Source of the DNA: Mycobacterium gordonae
Lineage (GTDB): Bacteria; Actinomycetota; Actinomycetes; Mycobacteriales; Mycobacteriaceae
NCBI RefSeq assembly: GCF_001417955.2
Contig: NZ_LKTM01000135.1
Span: 1-64,000, forward strand
Direction of reading: 5' to 3'
DNA length: 64,000 nt
Part shown: one piece after another, positions 40,436 through 50,400 of the stretch
Numbering within the stretch: position 1 is the first letter of the stretch
How the letters are laid out: every line of letters starts with the position of its first letter
Position numbers and translations under genes: made by a program
The notes under the pieces: model-generated
What the model was told of the DNA's origin: nothing
What the model saw: only the letters and a program-made list of their open reading frames with translations
The model's database searches: none

Positions 40436-42932
40436 CGGAGGGCGCCACCACCAGTCGTCCAGCGACAAACCGGATGAGTCGACGACAACGGATGGCGGCA
40501 GACATTCCGGCGGTGAGCAGCAGGGTGCGCCGCCGCCACCACGCCGTGCGGTGCCTCCCGATGACCGGCTGACCACGGTCATTCCCGCGGTGCCCGACGA
40601 TCGCCCCAGCCGGCACGCCGACCCGATCGACCAGGTCAAAGCCGCTCTCGACAGCCCGTCGTCACCACCGCCGCCCGCCGACCCCGTCGGTCAGGTGAAG
40701 GCCGCGCTGGATTCCCGGTCGCCGCGACCGGGGCACGAGCGGCTCAGCGGCCAGCACCGTCCGCCGGGCGGGCCGCCGCCGTCGGGACCGGCCGGCGCGA
40801 CCCGCGGGCCTCGCCGCAAGCCGACCTGGTCTCAGCAGATCAACTGGAGATGGGTCCGGCGCTCGCTGTACCTGAGCCTGGCGGTCCTGATCCTGCTGCC
40901 GATCGTCACCTTCACCATGGCGTACTTCATCGTCGACGTGCCGCGCCCGGGGGACATCCGAACCAACCAGGTGTCCACGATCCTGGCCAGTGACGGCTCG
41001 GAGATCGCCAAAATCGTTCCCCCCGAAGGCAATCGGGTAGACGTCAACCTCAACCAGGTCCCGGTCCACGTGCGGCAGGCCGTGATCGCCGCCGAGGACC
41101 GCGGCTTCTACTCCAACCCGGGCTTCTCCTTCACCGGGTTCGCCCGCGCCGTCGGCAACAACCTTTTCGGCGGTGATCTGCAGGGCGGTTCCACGATCAC
41201 CCAGCAGTACGTGAAGAACGCCCTGGTGGGCTCTGCGCAGCACGGGTGGAGCGGCATGATGCGCAAGGCCAAGGAACTCGTCATCGCCACCAAGATGTCG
41301 GGCGAGTGGTCCAAAGACGATGTGCTGCAGGCCTATCTGAACATCATCTATTTCGGCCGCGGCGCCTACGGGATCTCGGCGGCATCGAAGGCCTACTTCG
41401 ACAAACCCGTCGAACAGCTCACCGTGGCCGAGGGTGCGCTGCTGGCGGCGCTGATCCGGCGGCCGTCCACGCTGGACCCTGCCGTCGATCCCGAAGGCGC
41501 GCTCGCGCGCTGGAACTGGGTCCTCGACGGCATGGTGGAGACCAAAGCGCTGGCGGCCAAAGACCGGGCAGGACAGGTGTTCCCCAAGACGGTGTCGCCG
41601 GACCAGGCGCGGGCCGAGAATCAGACCACCGGCCCCAACGGACTCATCGAGCGGCAGGTCACCAAGGAACTGCTCGAACTGTTCAACATCGACGAGCAGA
41701 CCCTGAACACCCAGGGGTTGCAGGTCACCACCACGATCGATCCGCAGGCCCAGCAGGCTGCCGAGAAGGCGGTGTCGAAGTACCTGGACGGCCAGGACCC
41801 CGACATGCGGTCCGCGGCGGTGTCCATCGATCCGCGCACCGGGGCGGTGAAGGCTTACTACGGCGGATCGAATGCCCTGGGCTTCGATTTCGCTCAGGCC
41901 GGCCTGCAGACCGGTTCGTCGTTCAAGGTCTTCGCCTTGGTCGCGGCACTCGAGCAGGGCATCGGCCTGGGTTACCAGGTGGACAGTTCGCCGCTGACCG
42001 TCGACGGCATCAAGATCACCAACGTCGAGGGCGAGAGTTGCGGCACCTGCAACCTGGCCGAGGCGCTGAAGATGTCGCTCAACACCTCCTACTACCGGCT
42101 GATGCTCAAGCTCAAGGGCGGGCCACAGGCCGTCGCCGACGCCGCACACCAGGCAGGCGTCGCCGAAAGCTTTCCCGGTGTCCCGCACACGCTGTCCGAA
42201 GACGGCAAGGGCGGCCCGCCCAACAACGGAATCGTGTTGGGGCAGTACCAGACCCGGGTGATCGACATGGCCACGGCCTATGCGACGCTCGCCGCCTCGG
42301 GCCTCTACCACCGCCCGCACTTCGTGCAGAAGGTGGTCAACGCCGAAGGTCAGGTCCTCTTCGATGCCGGCACCGCCGACAACAGCGGAGACCAGCGCAT
42401 CCCGAAGGCGGTGGCCGACAACGTCACCGCCGCGATGCAGCCGATCGCCGGGTATTCGCGCGGCCACAACCTGGCCGGCGGACGGCAGTCCGCGGCCAAG
42501 ACCGGCACGACGCAGTTCGGCGACACCACGTCCAACAAGGACGCCTGGATGGTCGGGTATACGCCGCAACTGTCCACCGCCGTCTGGGTAGGAACGGTCA
42601 AGGGCGACGAACCTCTGGTGAGCGCCTCCGGCGGAGCGATATACGGGTCCGGACTGCCCTCCGACATCTGGAAGTCCACGATGGACGGCGCCCTGAAGGG
42701 GCAGCCGAACGAGACGTTCCCCAAGCCGACGGAGATCGGGGGATATGCGGGTGTGCCGGCGGCACCTCCGCCGCCGCCACCACCGCCGTCGGAGACGGTG
42801 ATTCAACCGACGGTCGAGATCGCGCCGGGAATCACTGTGCCGGTGGGCCCGCCGACCACGATCACGGCGCCGCCGCCCGGCGGGCCGGTCCCACTGCCCC
42901 CGCCGTCTGACGTCCCCCAGCCTCCCCCGTGA
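40410..42932 (+). CDS. ponA1: Bifunctional penicillin-binding protein PonA1
   Basis: 840 residues. A long Pro/Arg-rich cytoplasmic tail, which in M. tuberculosis is phosphorylated by PknB, precedes one membrane helix (about 152-174). Next comes the GT51 glycosyltransferase (AAEDRGFYSNPG, QGGSTITQQYVKN, RKAKELVIATKMSGEWSKDD split) and the transpeptidase with S503SFK, SLN and KTGTT. The end is a Pro-rich tail. The tail region holds two copies of DPxxQVKAALDS (about 71-82 and 91-102). The ATG at 40410 overlaps the preceding gene; a shorter form starting inside the tail cannot be excluded. Confidence 0.95.
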   Translation: MAPAPPVNSGGRHHQSSSDKPDESTTTDGGRHSGGEQQGAPPPPRRAVPPDDRLTTVIPAVPDDRPSRHADPIDQVKAALDSPSSPPPPADPVGQVKAALDSRSPRPGHERLSGQHRPPGGPPPSGPAGATRGPRRKPTWSQQINWRWVRRSLYLSLAVLILLPIVTFTMAYFIVDVPRPGDIRTNQVSTILASDGSEIAKIVPPEGNRVDVNLNQVPVHVRQAVIAAEDRGFYSNPGFSFTGFARAVGNNLFGGDLQGGSTITQQYVKNALVGSAQHGWSGMMRKAKELVIATKMSGEWSKDDVLQAYLNIIYFGRGAYGISAASKAYFDKPVEQLTVAEGALLAALIRRPSTLDPAVDPEGALARWNWVLDGMVETKALAAKDRAGQVFPKTVSPDQARAENQTTGPNGLIERQVTKELLELFNIDEQTLNTQGLQVTTTIDPQAQQAAEKAVSKYLDGQDPDMRSAAVSIDPRTGAVKAYYGGSNALGFDFAQAGLQTGSSFKVFALVAALEQGIGLGYQVDSSPLTVDGIKITNVEGESCGTCNLAEALKMSLNTSYYRLMLKLKGGPQAVADAAHQAGVAESFPGVPHTLSEDGKGGPPNNGIVLGQYQTRVIDMATAYATLAASGLYHRPHFVQKVVNAEGQVLFDAGTADNSGDQRIPKAVADNVTAAMQPIAGYSRGHNLAGGRQSAAKTGTTQFGDTTSNKDAWMVGYTPQLSTAVWVGTVKGDEPLVSASGGAIYGSGLPSDIWKSTMDGALKGQPNETFPKPTEIGGYAGVPAAPPPPPPPPSETVIQPTVEIAPGITVPVGPPTTITAPPPGGPVPLPPPSDVPQPPP

Positions 42933-44542
42933 GCGAGCGCGCCACCATCTCTCCGCGGCCGCTTGCTGCCGACCGCCGCAGCGCCGACAGCCGAGACTGC
43001 CCCAGCCGCAACGACGTTCTGGGTGCCGCGCTGGCCGGCGTGATCGGTGGGCCCGTGGGCCGGCACGCGTTGATCGGCCGCACCCGCTTCATGACACCGG
43101 TGCGGGTGATGTTCCTGATCGCCCTGGTATTCCTGGCCCTGGGCTGGTCGACGAAGGCGGCTTGCCTACAGAGCACCGGCACCGGTACGGGTGATCAGCG
43201 GGTTGCCAACTGGGACAACCAACGGGCGTATTACGAATTGTGTTACTCCGACACGGTGCCGCTGTACGGGGCGGAGTTGTTGAGCCAGGGCAAGTTTCCC
43301 TACAAGTCGAGTTGGGTCGAGACGGACGGCAACGGCACACCCCAGATGCGCTACGACGGCCAGATCGCGGTGCGCTACATGGAATACCCGGTGCTGACCG
43401 GGGTTTACCAGTACGTCTCCATGCGGCTGGCGAAGGCCTACACGGCAGTCAGCAAGATCCTGCCTGTTCCGGTAATCGCCGAAGTGGTGATGTTCTTCAA
43501 TTTCGCTGCCTTTGGGCTGGCGCTGGCCTGGCTGCTCACCGTCTGGGCCACTGCGGGACTCGCCGGTCGCCGCATCTGGGATGCCGCGCTGGTGGGCGCT
43601 TCGCCGCTGCTGATCTTCCAGATATTCACCAATTTCGACGCGCTCGCAACGGCTTTCGCGATGGGTGGCCTGCTGGCCTGGGCGCGCCGCAGGCCGGTGT
43701 TGGCCGGTGTGCTGATCGGCCTGGGCGCCGCGGCCAAGCTGTATCCCTTGTTGTTCTTAGGCCCGTTGCTGGTGCTGGGGATCCGGACGGGACGGCTGCG
43801 CGATGTCCTGCGGACCACGCTGATCACCGCGGCGACCTGGTTGGCGGTGAATCTGCCGATCATGGTGCTCTTTCCGCGTGGATGGTCGGAGTTCTTCCGG
43901 CTCAACACCCGTCGCGGCGACGACATGGACTCGTTGTTCAACGTGGTGAAATCGTTCACCGGCTGGCGGGGGTTTGATCCCGTACTGGGGTTCTGGCAAC
44001 CGCCGACCGTGCTGAACAGCGTTGTCGCCGTGCTCCTCGTATTGTCCTGCGCGGCAATCGCCTACATCGCGCTGACCGCACCGCAGCGGCCCCGGCTGGC
44101 GCAGCTGGCGTTCCTGGTGATCGCGGCCTTCCTGCTGACCAACAAGGTGTGGAGTCCGCAGTTCTCGCTGTGGCTGGTGCCGCTGGCCGTGCTGGCCGTG
44201 CCGCACCGCCGGGTTCTGTTGGCGTGGATGACAATTGACGCTTTGGTGTGGGTGCCCAGGATGTATTACCTGTACGGCAACCCGAACCGTTCGTTGCCAC
44301 AGCAATGGTTCACGGCGACGGTGCTGCTGCGCGATATCGCGGTGATGGCCCTGTGCTTGTTGGTGATTCGGCAGATCTATCGCCCGGAGGAAGATCTGGT
44401 GCGCTGGCAGGGGCGCGTCGACGATCCGGCCGGAGGCAACTTCGATCTCGCCCCGGACAGCCCGCCCGGGTGGCTGCCGGTGTGGTTGCGCCCGGCCCGT
44501 CGCCCGCGGGTCGCCGAACCCGAGTTGGTCGGACAGACGTGA
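42929..44542 (+). CDS. GT87/DUF2029-type integral membrane glycosyltransferase, Rv0051 homologue
   Basis: 537 residues with about ten membrane helices. An early extracytoplasmic loop with acidic residues and conserved blocks MEYPVLTGVYQYVSM and LIFQIFTNFDALATAFAMGGLLAWARRRP resemble polyprenyl-phosphate-mannose-dependent alpha-mannosyltransferases of the GT-C fold. The acceptor is unknown. The GTG start overlaps the ponA1 stop (GTGA, 42929-42932), so it is translationally coupled to ponA1. Confidence 0.88.
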   Translation: MSERATISPRPLAADRRSADSRDCPSRNDVLGAALAGVIGGPVGRHALIGRTRFMTPVRVMFLIALVFLALGWSTKAACLQSTGTGTGDQRVANWDNQRAYYELCYSDTVPLYGAELLSQGKFPYKSSWVETDGNGTPQMRYDGQIAVRYMEYPVLTGVYQYVSMRLAKAYTAVSKILPVPVIAEVVMFFNFAAFGLALAWLLTVWATAGLAGRRIWDAALVGASPLLIFQIFTNFDALATAFAMGGLLAWARRRPVLAGVLIGLGAAAKLYPLLFLGPLLVLGIRTGRLRDVLRTTLITAATWLAVNLPIMVLFPRGWSEFFRLNTRRGDDMDSLFNVVKSFTGWRGFDPVLGFWQPPTVLNSVVAVLLVLSCAAIAYIALTAPQRPRLAQLAFLVIAAFLLTNKVWSPQFSLWLVPLAVLAVPHRRVLLAWMTIDALVWVPRMYYLYGNPNRSLPQQWFTATVLLRDIAVMALCLLVIRQIYRPEEDLVRWQGRVDDPAGGNFDLAPDSPPGWLPVWLRPARRPRVAEPELVGQT

Positions 44543-45180
44543 TGCAGGTTGCCATTCCGGTGTTTCCCCGGTTCACCGCACTCGATGCGATCGGGCCTTA
44601 CGAAGTGCTGCAACGCATTCCGTCGATCGACGTGGTGTTCGTCGGGCATCGGCGCGGTGAGGTGCGCACCGAGAACGGCATGCTGGGCGTCACCTGCGAC
44701 GCCACGTTCGACGAGGTCACCGCGCCGGATGTGGTGGTGTTCCCCGGCGGCATCGGGACCCGGGTGCTGGTCGACGACGAAACCATCCGCGGCTGGCTGC
44801 GGGCCGTGCACCCGACTACCCGATTCACCACGTCGGTCTGCACTGGTGCCCTGTTGCTGGCCGGCGCCGGTCTGCTCGACGGGTTGACCGCTACGACGCA
44901 TTGGCGCGCGGCCGACGAGCTGAACCGCCTGGGCGCGCGATATGTGCCCGAACGTGTCGTGGAGCATCTGCCCGAGCGCATCATCACTGCGGCGGGGGTG
45001 TCCAGCGGCGTCGACATGGCCCTGCGGCTGGTCGAGTTGCTGTTCGACCGGGTCGCCGCCCAGGCCGCTCAACTGCTCATCGAGTACGACCCGCAACCGC
45101 CGTTCGACTCCGGCGCGCTGGCCAAGGCCGACGAAGCGACAAGGGCCAGGGCGCTCGAATTCATCCAGTCCCGGAAGTGA
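44542..45180 (+). CDS. DJ-1/PfpI family protein, Rv0052 homologue
   Basis: 212 residues. DJ-1/PfpI fold with the nucleophile elbow SVCTGALLLAGAGLLDG (Cys100) and an acidic residue near the N-terminus (TALDAIGPYEVL). The closest described activity in such proteins is isonitrile hydratase or AraC-partner type, but the substrate here is unknown. The start overlaps the previous stop by one base (TGATG), giving a coupled ponA1-GT87-DJ1 operon. Confidence 0.9.
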   Translation: MQVAIPVFPRFTALDAIGPYEVLQRIPSIDVVFVGHRRGEVRTENGMLGVTCDATFDEVTAPDVVVFPGGIGTRVLVDDETIRGWLRAVHPTTRFTTSVCTGALLLAGAGLLDGLTATTHWRAADELNRLGARYVPERVVEHLPERIITAAGVSSGVDMALRLVELLFDRVAAQAAQLLIEYDPQPPFDSGALAKADEATRARALEFIQSRK

Positions 45181-45291
45181 ATTTCGGGTCAGCCCGGCCA
45201 TCCGGTAGCCTGGGGCGGTTGCCGACGCAGGCGACCCTCCTGCCACGGAGGTTCCGTGGCCGCCCAGACCAGAGGAGGTGATGAGGTCCCT

Positions 45292-45582
45292 ATGCGTCCA
45301 TACGAAATCATGGTCATCCTTGACCCCACGCTCGACGAACGCACCGTTGCCCCGTCCCTGGAGACGTTTTTGAACGTCGTCCGTAAAGACGGTGGATCGG
45401 TCGAGAAGGTCGACATTTGGGGCCGGCGGCGGCTGGCGTACGAGATCGCCAAGCACGCTGAAGGCATCTACGTGGTCATCGACCTGAAGGCCGCCCCCGC
45501 GACGGTCTCCGAGCTCGACCGCCAGCTGAGCCTGAACGAGTCGGTGTTGCGCACCAAGGTGATGCGCACCGACAAGCACTGA
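45292..45582 (+). CDS. rpsF: 30S ribosomal protein bS6
   Basis: 96 residues, start [12 protein letters not shown] and the typical [18 protein letters not shown] block. It binds S18 in the 30S platform. The ATG at 45292 gives the family length. An in-frame GTG at 45256 would add 12 residues; a strong AGGAGGTG lies at 45273-45280, 11 nt before ATG 45292. First gene of the rpsF-ssb-rpsR1-rplI operon. Confidence 0.97.
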   Translation: MRPYEIMVILDPTLDERTVAPSLETFLNVVRKDGGSVEKVDIWGRRRLAYEIAKHAEGIYVVIDLKAAPATVSELDRQLSLNESVLRTKVMRTDKH

Positions 45583-45658
45583 TCGCCCTGTCGGAGCGGT
45601 TGCCTAGGCTTGCCCAAAGCTCGTAAAAACACCCACCAGGCGGACCCAGGAGGCATTC

Positions 45659-46177
45659 ATGGCTGGTGACACGACAATCACTGTCGTAGGAAACCTGACC
45701 GCTGATCCCGAGTTGCGGTTCACGCCGTCGGGTGCGGCCGTGGCGAACTTCACGGTGGCATCGACCCCGCGGATCTACGACCGCCAGAGTGGTGAGTGGA
45801 AGGACGGCGAAGCGCTGTTCCTGCGCTGCAACATCTGGCGCGAGGCGGCCGAGAACGTCGCTGAGAGCCTGACGCGCGGCGCCCGGGTGATCGTCACCGG
45901 GCGCCTCAAGCAGCGGTCCTTCGAAACCCGCGAGGGCGAAAAGCGCACCGTGGTCGAGGTCGAGGTCGACGAGATCGGCCCCTCGCTCCGGTATGCGACC
46001 GCCAAGGTCAACAAGGCCAGCCGCAGCGGCGGCGGTGGCGGCGGCGGCTTCAGCGGGGGCGGTGGCGGTTCGCGGCAGTCCGCGCCCGCCCAGTCCGGCG
46101 GATCCGGTGAGGACCCGTGGGGCAGCGCCCCGGCGTCGGGTTCCTTCGGCGGCGGCGACGACGAACCGCCCTTCTGA
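45659..46177 (+). CDS. ssb: Single-stranded DNA-binding protein
   Basis: 172 residues. The OB-fold (about 1-115) has [27 protein letters not shown] and [18 protein letters not shown]; a Gly/Ser-rich linker (about 120-160) leads to the acidic tip DDEPPF, which recruits repair and replication proteins. Ribosome site AGGAGG lies just before the ATG. It is 76 bp after rpsF and 42 bp before rpsR1. Confidence 0.97.
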   Translation: MAGDTTITVVGNLTADPELRFTPSGAAVANFTVASTPRIYDRQSGEWKDGEALFLRCNIWREAAENVAESLTRGARVIVTGRLKQRSFETREGEKRTVVEVEVDEIGPSLRYATAKVNKASRSGGGGGGGFSGGGGGSRQSAPAQSGGSGEDPWGSAPASGSFGGGDDEPPF

Positions 46178-46219
46178 CCTACCTAACTTTCACAGCACGA
46201 GAACGGAAAGATTGACACC

Positions 46220-46474
46220 ATGGCCAAGTCCACCAAGCGGCGCCCGGCTCCGGAAAAGCCGATCAAGGCGCGCAAATGCGTCTTCTGCGCCAAAAAGGGC
46301 CAGAACATCGACTACAAGGACACCAACTTGCTGCGGACCTACATCAGCGAGCGCGGCAAGATCCGCGCCCGCCGGGTCACCGGCAACTGCGTGCAGCACC
46401 AGCGGGACATCGCGGTCGCGGTCAAGAACGCCCGCGAGGTCGCGCTGCTGCCCTTCACCTCCGCGACGCGCTGA
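46220..46474 (+). CDS. rpsR1: 30S ribosomal protein bS18, zinc-binding (C+) form
   Basis: 84 residues. Cys20, Cys23, Cys57 and His60 form the CxxC...CxxH zinc site, so this is the C+ paralogue used when zinc is sufficient. Mycobacteria also carry a C- paralogue elsewhere that replaces it in zinc starvation. Its genomic place between ssb and rplI is standard. Confidence 0.97.
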   Translation: MAKSTKRRPAPEKPIKARKCVFCAKKGQNIDYKDTNLLRTYISERGKIRARRVTGNCVQHQRDIAVAVKNAREVALLPFTSATR

Positions 46475-46504
46475 TCACGCGCGCCCAACGAAAGTATTTG
46501 AACG

Positions 46505-46963
46505 ATGAAGCTGATACTCACGGCTGACGTCGACCACCTCGGTTCCGTCGGCGACACGGTGGAAGTCAAGGACGGTTACGGCCGCAACTTCCTGCTGCCC
46601 CGCGGTCTGGCGATCGTCGCTTCGCGCGGCGCCCAGCGGCAGGCCGACGACATCCGCCGCGCCCGCGAGACCAAGACGGTCCGCGACCGCGAGCACGCCA
46701 ACGAGATCAAGACCGCCATCCAGGCGCTCGGATCGGTCTCGCTGCCGGTGAAGACCGCGGCCGACAGCGGCAAGCTGTTCGGTTCGGTCACCGCCGGTGA
46801 CGTGGTGGCCGCCATCAAAAAAGCCGGCGGCCCGAACCTCGACAAGCGGATCGTCCGGCTGCCCAAGGCCCACATCAAGGCCGTTGGGACGCACCCCGTG
46901 GTCGTGCACCTGCACCCCGAGATCGACGTCGAGGTCGCCCTCGAGGTCGTCGGCGAGAGCTAA
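46505..46963 (+). CDS. rplI: 50S ribosomal protein bL9
   Basis: 152 residues, the same length as in M. tuberculosis. The N-terminal RNA-binding domain starts [36 protein letters not shown], a long connecting helix and a C-terminal domain follow. It is last of the four-gene operon and is followed by a hairpin terminator. Confidence 0.97.
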   Translation: MKLILTADVDHLGSVGDTVEVKDGYGRNFLLPRGLAIVASRGAQRQADDIRRARETKTVRDREHANEIKTAIQALGSVSLPVKTAADSGKLFGSVTAGDVVAAIKKAGGPNLDKRIVRLPKAHIKAVGTHPVVVHLHPEIDVEVALEVVGES

Positions 46964-47450
46964 CTAGATGTGCCCTCACCCGGTGTGGCCTTGAGGCCGC
47001 ACCGGGTTTTCGGCTGCGCGGAATCGCATTCGCGCAGCGGCATTCTGGCGAACAATTCCGAAGGGGTACGCACCGGGCCGGTGTAACCCTGCATTAACTC
47101 GGCGAAAATGTGGCTGAAAACCAACACGCCCGACACGATAACCTGCGCCGACACGCCGTAGAGATTCTTGTCCACATGATTTCGGCGGCGTTGTATGGCG
47201 GTCAGCAGCAGTGATGTACAAAAACGCGAGAATGATCCACAGGTACTCCACACCCCGTTCAACACTGGTGTTCAACGATATGCACACTCGATCCACAGCT
47301 TCATGAACAGGCCCTGTTGGAGTCCCGTCCAGCAACGTTTACGTTTTCATCCGGCGCGAAGCTAGGGGCTGGGGGTCGGTGCCATGACTTGCTCTCGGAA
47401 TGTCAGTGATCGAATGTATGTTCGGTGGGTGAGTCGAAGGGAGGTGGTCT
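46964..47450. other. 487-bp gap between rplI and dnaB with DnaA-box-like sites
   Basis: I see no convincing gene here (M. tuberculosis has Rv0057 in this place). After the terminator the stretch contains TTGTCCACA at 47168-47176, the near-matches TGATCCACA at 47233-47241 and CGATCCACA at 47289-47297, and a perfect half-site palindrome AACAC-TG-GTGTT at about 47261-47272. Minus-strand frames of about 100 codons are open but lack coding-like composition. Confidence 0.6.
46978..47010 (+). terminator. Hairpin with T-tract after rplI
   Basis: ACCCGGTGTGGCC-TTGA-GGCCGCACCGGGTTTT: a 12-bp stem with one G-T pair and a short T-run, 15 bp after the rplI stop. It should end the ribosomal operon. Confidence 0.85.
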
Positions 47451-50400
47451 GTGGCGGTCGTCGATGACATGCCTCACCCGGGGATGGATACTCCGCCGCC
47501 GAGCGAGGATTACGGTCGCCAGCCTCCCCAGGATCTCGCCGCGGAGCAGTCGGTGCTGGGCGGGATGCTGCTGAGCAAAGACGCCATCGCCGACGTGCTG
47601 GAGCGGGTGCGGCCCAGCGACTTCTACCGCCCCGCCCATCAGAACGTCTACGACGCCATCCTGGACCTCTACGGCCGCGGCGAGCCGGCGGACGCCGTGA
47701 CCGTGGCCGCGGAATTGGACCGCCGCGGGCTGCTGCGCCGCATCGGTGGTGCGCCGTATCTGCACACGCTGATCTCCACGGTTCCCACGGCCGCTAATGC
47801 CGGCTACTACGCGGGCATTGTCGCGGAGAAGGCACTGCTGCGCCGTCTGGTCGAAGCCGGCACGCGGGTGGTGCAGTACGGGTACGCGGGGGCGGACGGC
47901 GCCGATGTGGCCGAGATCGTCGACCGGGCTCAGGCCGAGATCTACGAGGTCGCTGAGCGGCGGACCTCCGAAGACTTCGTGCCCCTCGAGGACCTGCTGC
48001 AGCCGACGATGGATGAGATCGACGCCATCGCCTCCAACGGCGGCATCTCGCGCGGGGTGCCGACCGGATTCACCGAGCTCGACGAGGTGACCAATGGGCT
48101 GCACGCCGGCCAGATGATCATCGTGGCCGCACGGCCCGGTGTGGGGAAGGCGCTGGCGCTGAACACGCCGCTACCCACACCGGTCGGGTGGACGACGATG
48201 GGTGACGTCTCGGTCGGCGACGAACTGCTCGACGCCGACGGAGCGCCGACCCGGGTTATGGCCGCAACCGAGATCCTGTTGGGCCGGCCCTGCTACGAGA
48301 TCGAGTTCTCGGACGGCACGACGATCGTCGCCGATGCGCAGCACCTCTGGCCGACTGGATACGGCATCCGCACCTCGGCCCAGTTGCGCAGTGGCTTGGA
48401 CACCATCGCTCCGGCTGGATCCTCCGGGCGTCAGGTGGCCGTCATGGCGCCGGTATTGCAGATTGTTTCGGTCCGCCGGGTGCCCAGTGTCGCCGTGCGC
48501 TGCGTCGAGGTGGACAACCCCGCGCACCTCTACCTCGCCGGGCGTGGCATGGTGCCGACCCACAACTCCACCCTCGGGCTCGACTTCATGCGCTCATGCT
48601 CGATCAAGCACCGCATGGCCAGCGTCATTTTCTCTCTCGAAATGAGCAAGACCGAGATCGTGATGCGGCTGCTGTCGGCGGAAGCGAAAATCAAACTGGC
48701 CGACATGCGTTCGGGCCGGATGACCGACGACGACTGGACCCGCCTGGCTCGGCGGATGAGCGAGATCAGCGAGGCGCCGCTGTACATTGACGATTCGCCG
48801 AACTTGACCATGATGGAGATCCGCGCCAAAGCGCGCCGGCTGCGGCAGAAGGCCAATCTGAAGCTCGTCGTCGTCGACTACCTCCAGCTGATGACGTCCG
48901 GCAAGAAGGTCGAGTCGCGACAGATCGAAGTGTCCGAATTCTCAAGGCATCTCAAGCTTTTAGCGAAGGAACTTGAGGTTCCGGTGGTTGCGATCAGCCA
49001 GCTGAACCGTGGTCCCGAGCAACGCACCGACAAGAAGCCGATGCTGTCGGACCTTCGCGAGTCGGGATGCCTGACCGCGGCCACCCGGATCCTGCGGGCC
49101 GACACCGGCGCCGAAGTCACCTTCGGTGAGCTGATGCGTACTGGAGAGCGCCCCTTGGTGTGGTCGTTGGATGAGCGGTTGCGCATGGTCGCCCGGCCGA
49201 TGACGAATGTGTTCCCCAGCGGACACAAGGAGGTGTTCCGGCTGCGGCTGGCCTCCGGGCGGGAGATCGAGGCCACCGGCAACCACCCCTTCATGAAGCT
49301 CGATGGCTGGACACCGTTGGAGCAGTTGAAGATTGGCGATCGCATCGCGGCGCCGCGACGGGTGCCCGAGCCCGTCGACACGCAGCGGATGGACGACTGC
49401 GAAGTCATGCTGCTCGCCCACATGATCGGCGACGGATCATGTGTGGAGCGTCAGCCCATCCGTTATGCCTCGATCGACGAGGCTAACCTCGCCGCGGTGA
49501 CGGTGTCGGCCGCATACTTCGGCGTCCGAGCCGTCCGCGACGACTACCCGGCGGCGCGAGTGAGCACCTTGCGGTTGCCGGCGCCGGAGCGCCTGACGCA
49601 CGGTCGGCGCAATCCGATTGCCGCCTGGCTGGATGGGTTGGGTCTGTTCGGGAAGCGCAGCTACGAGAAGTTCGTGCCGGAGGCGGTATTCCGCGCTCCG
49701 AATGATCAGGTGGCGTTGTTCTTAAGGCACCTGTGGGCGACGGACGGGTCGGTGCGGTGGGACGGGAAGGCGCGGCAGGGACGTATTTACTACGCATCGA
49801 CGAGCCGGCGTCTCATCGACGATGTTGCTCAATTGCTATTGCGGATGGGTGTTTTCGCGCGCATTAAGCTCGTCAAGAAGGTCGGCTACCGGGACTCGTG
49901 GCACCTCTACATCTACGGCGCCGAGAACCAGGTCCGCTTCCTTCGCCATGTCGGCGTGCACGGCGGGAAGTCTGTCGCCGCGCAAGAGGTGTTGTCCCAC
50001 CTGGAAGGTTTGGTGCGCAACCCGAACCAGGATACTGTGCCGCTCGCGGTGTGGGACCGGGTTCGGAATGCACTGTCGGCCAAGCAGATGACGCATCGGC
50101 AGTTCGCCGCGGCGATGGGCACACAGTTCTGCGGTTCGACGATGTGGAAGCATTCGCCGAGCCGGTCACGGCTGCACCGGGCCGCAGCGCTGTTGGAGGA
50201 CAACGACATTCACGTGCTGGCGACCAGTGATGTCTACTGGGACACCATTGTCGAAATCACCAGCATCGGCGAACATGACGTCTATGACGGGACGGTTGAC
50301 GGCACGCACAACTTCGTGGCGAATGGGATCAACCTGCACAACTCGCTCGAACAAGATGCTGACATGGTCATCCTGCTGAACCGCCCCGACGCATTCGAAC

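Noticed and set aside
40662..42806. 714-codon minus-strand frame opposite ponA1
   Set aside because: Very long but antisense; ponA1 has all catalytic motifs on the plus strand.
46960..47265. 101-codon minus-strand frame in the rplI-dnaB gap as an Rv0057 replacement
   Set aside because: It reads through the rplI terminator hairpin and has no protein-like composition; direction also differs from Rv0057 as I recall it.
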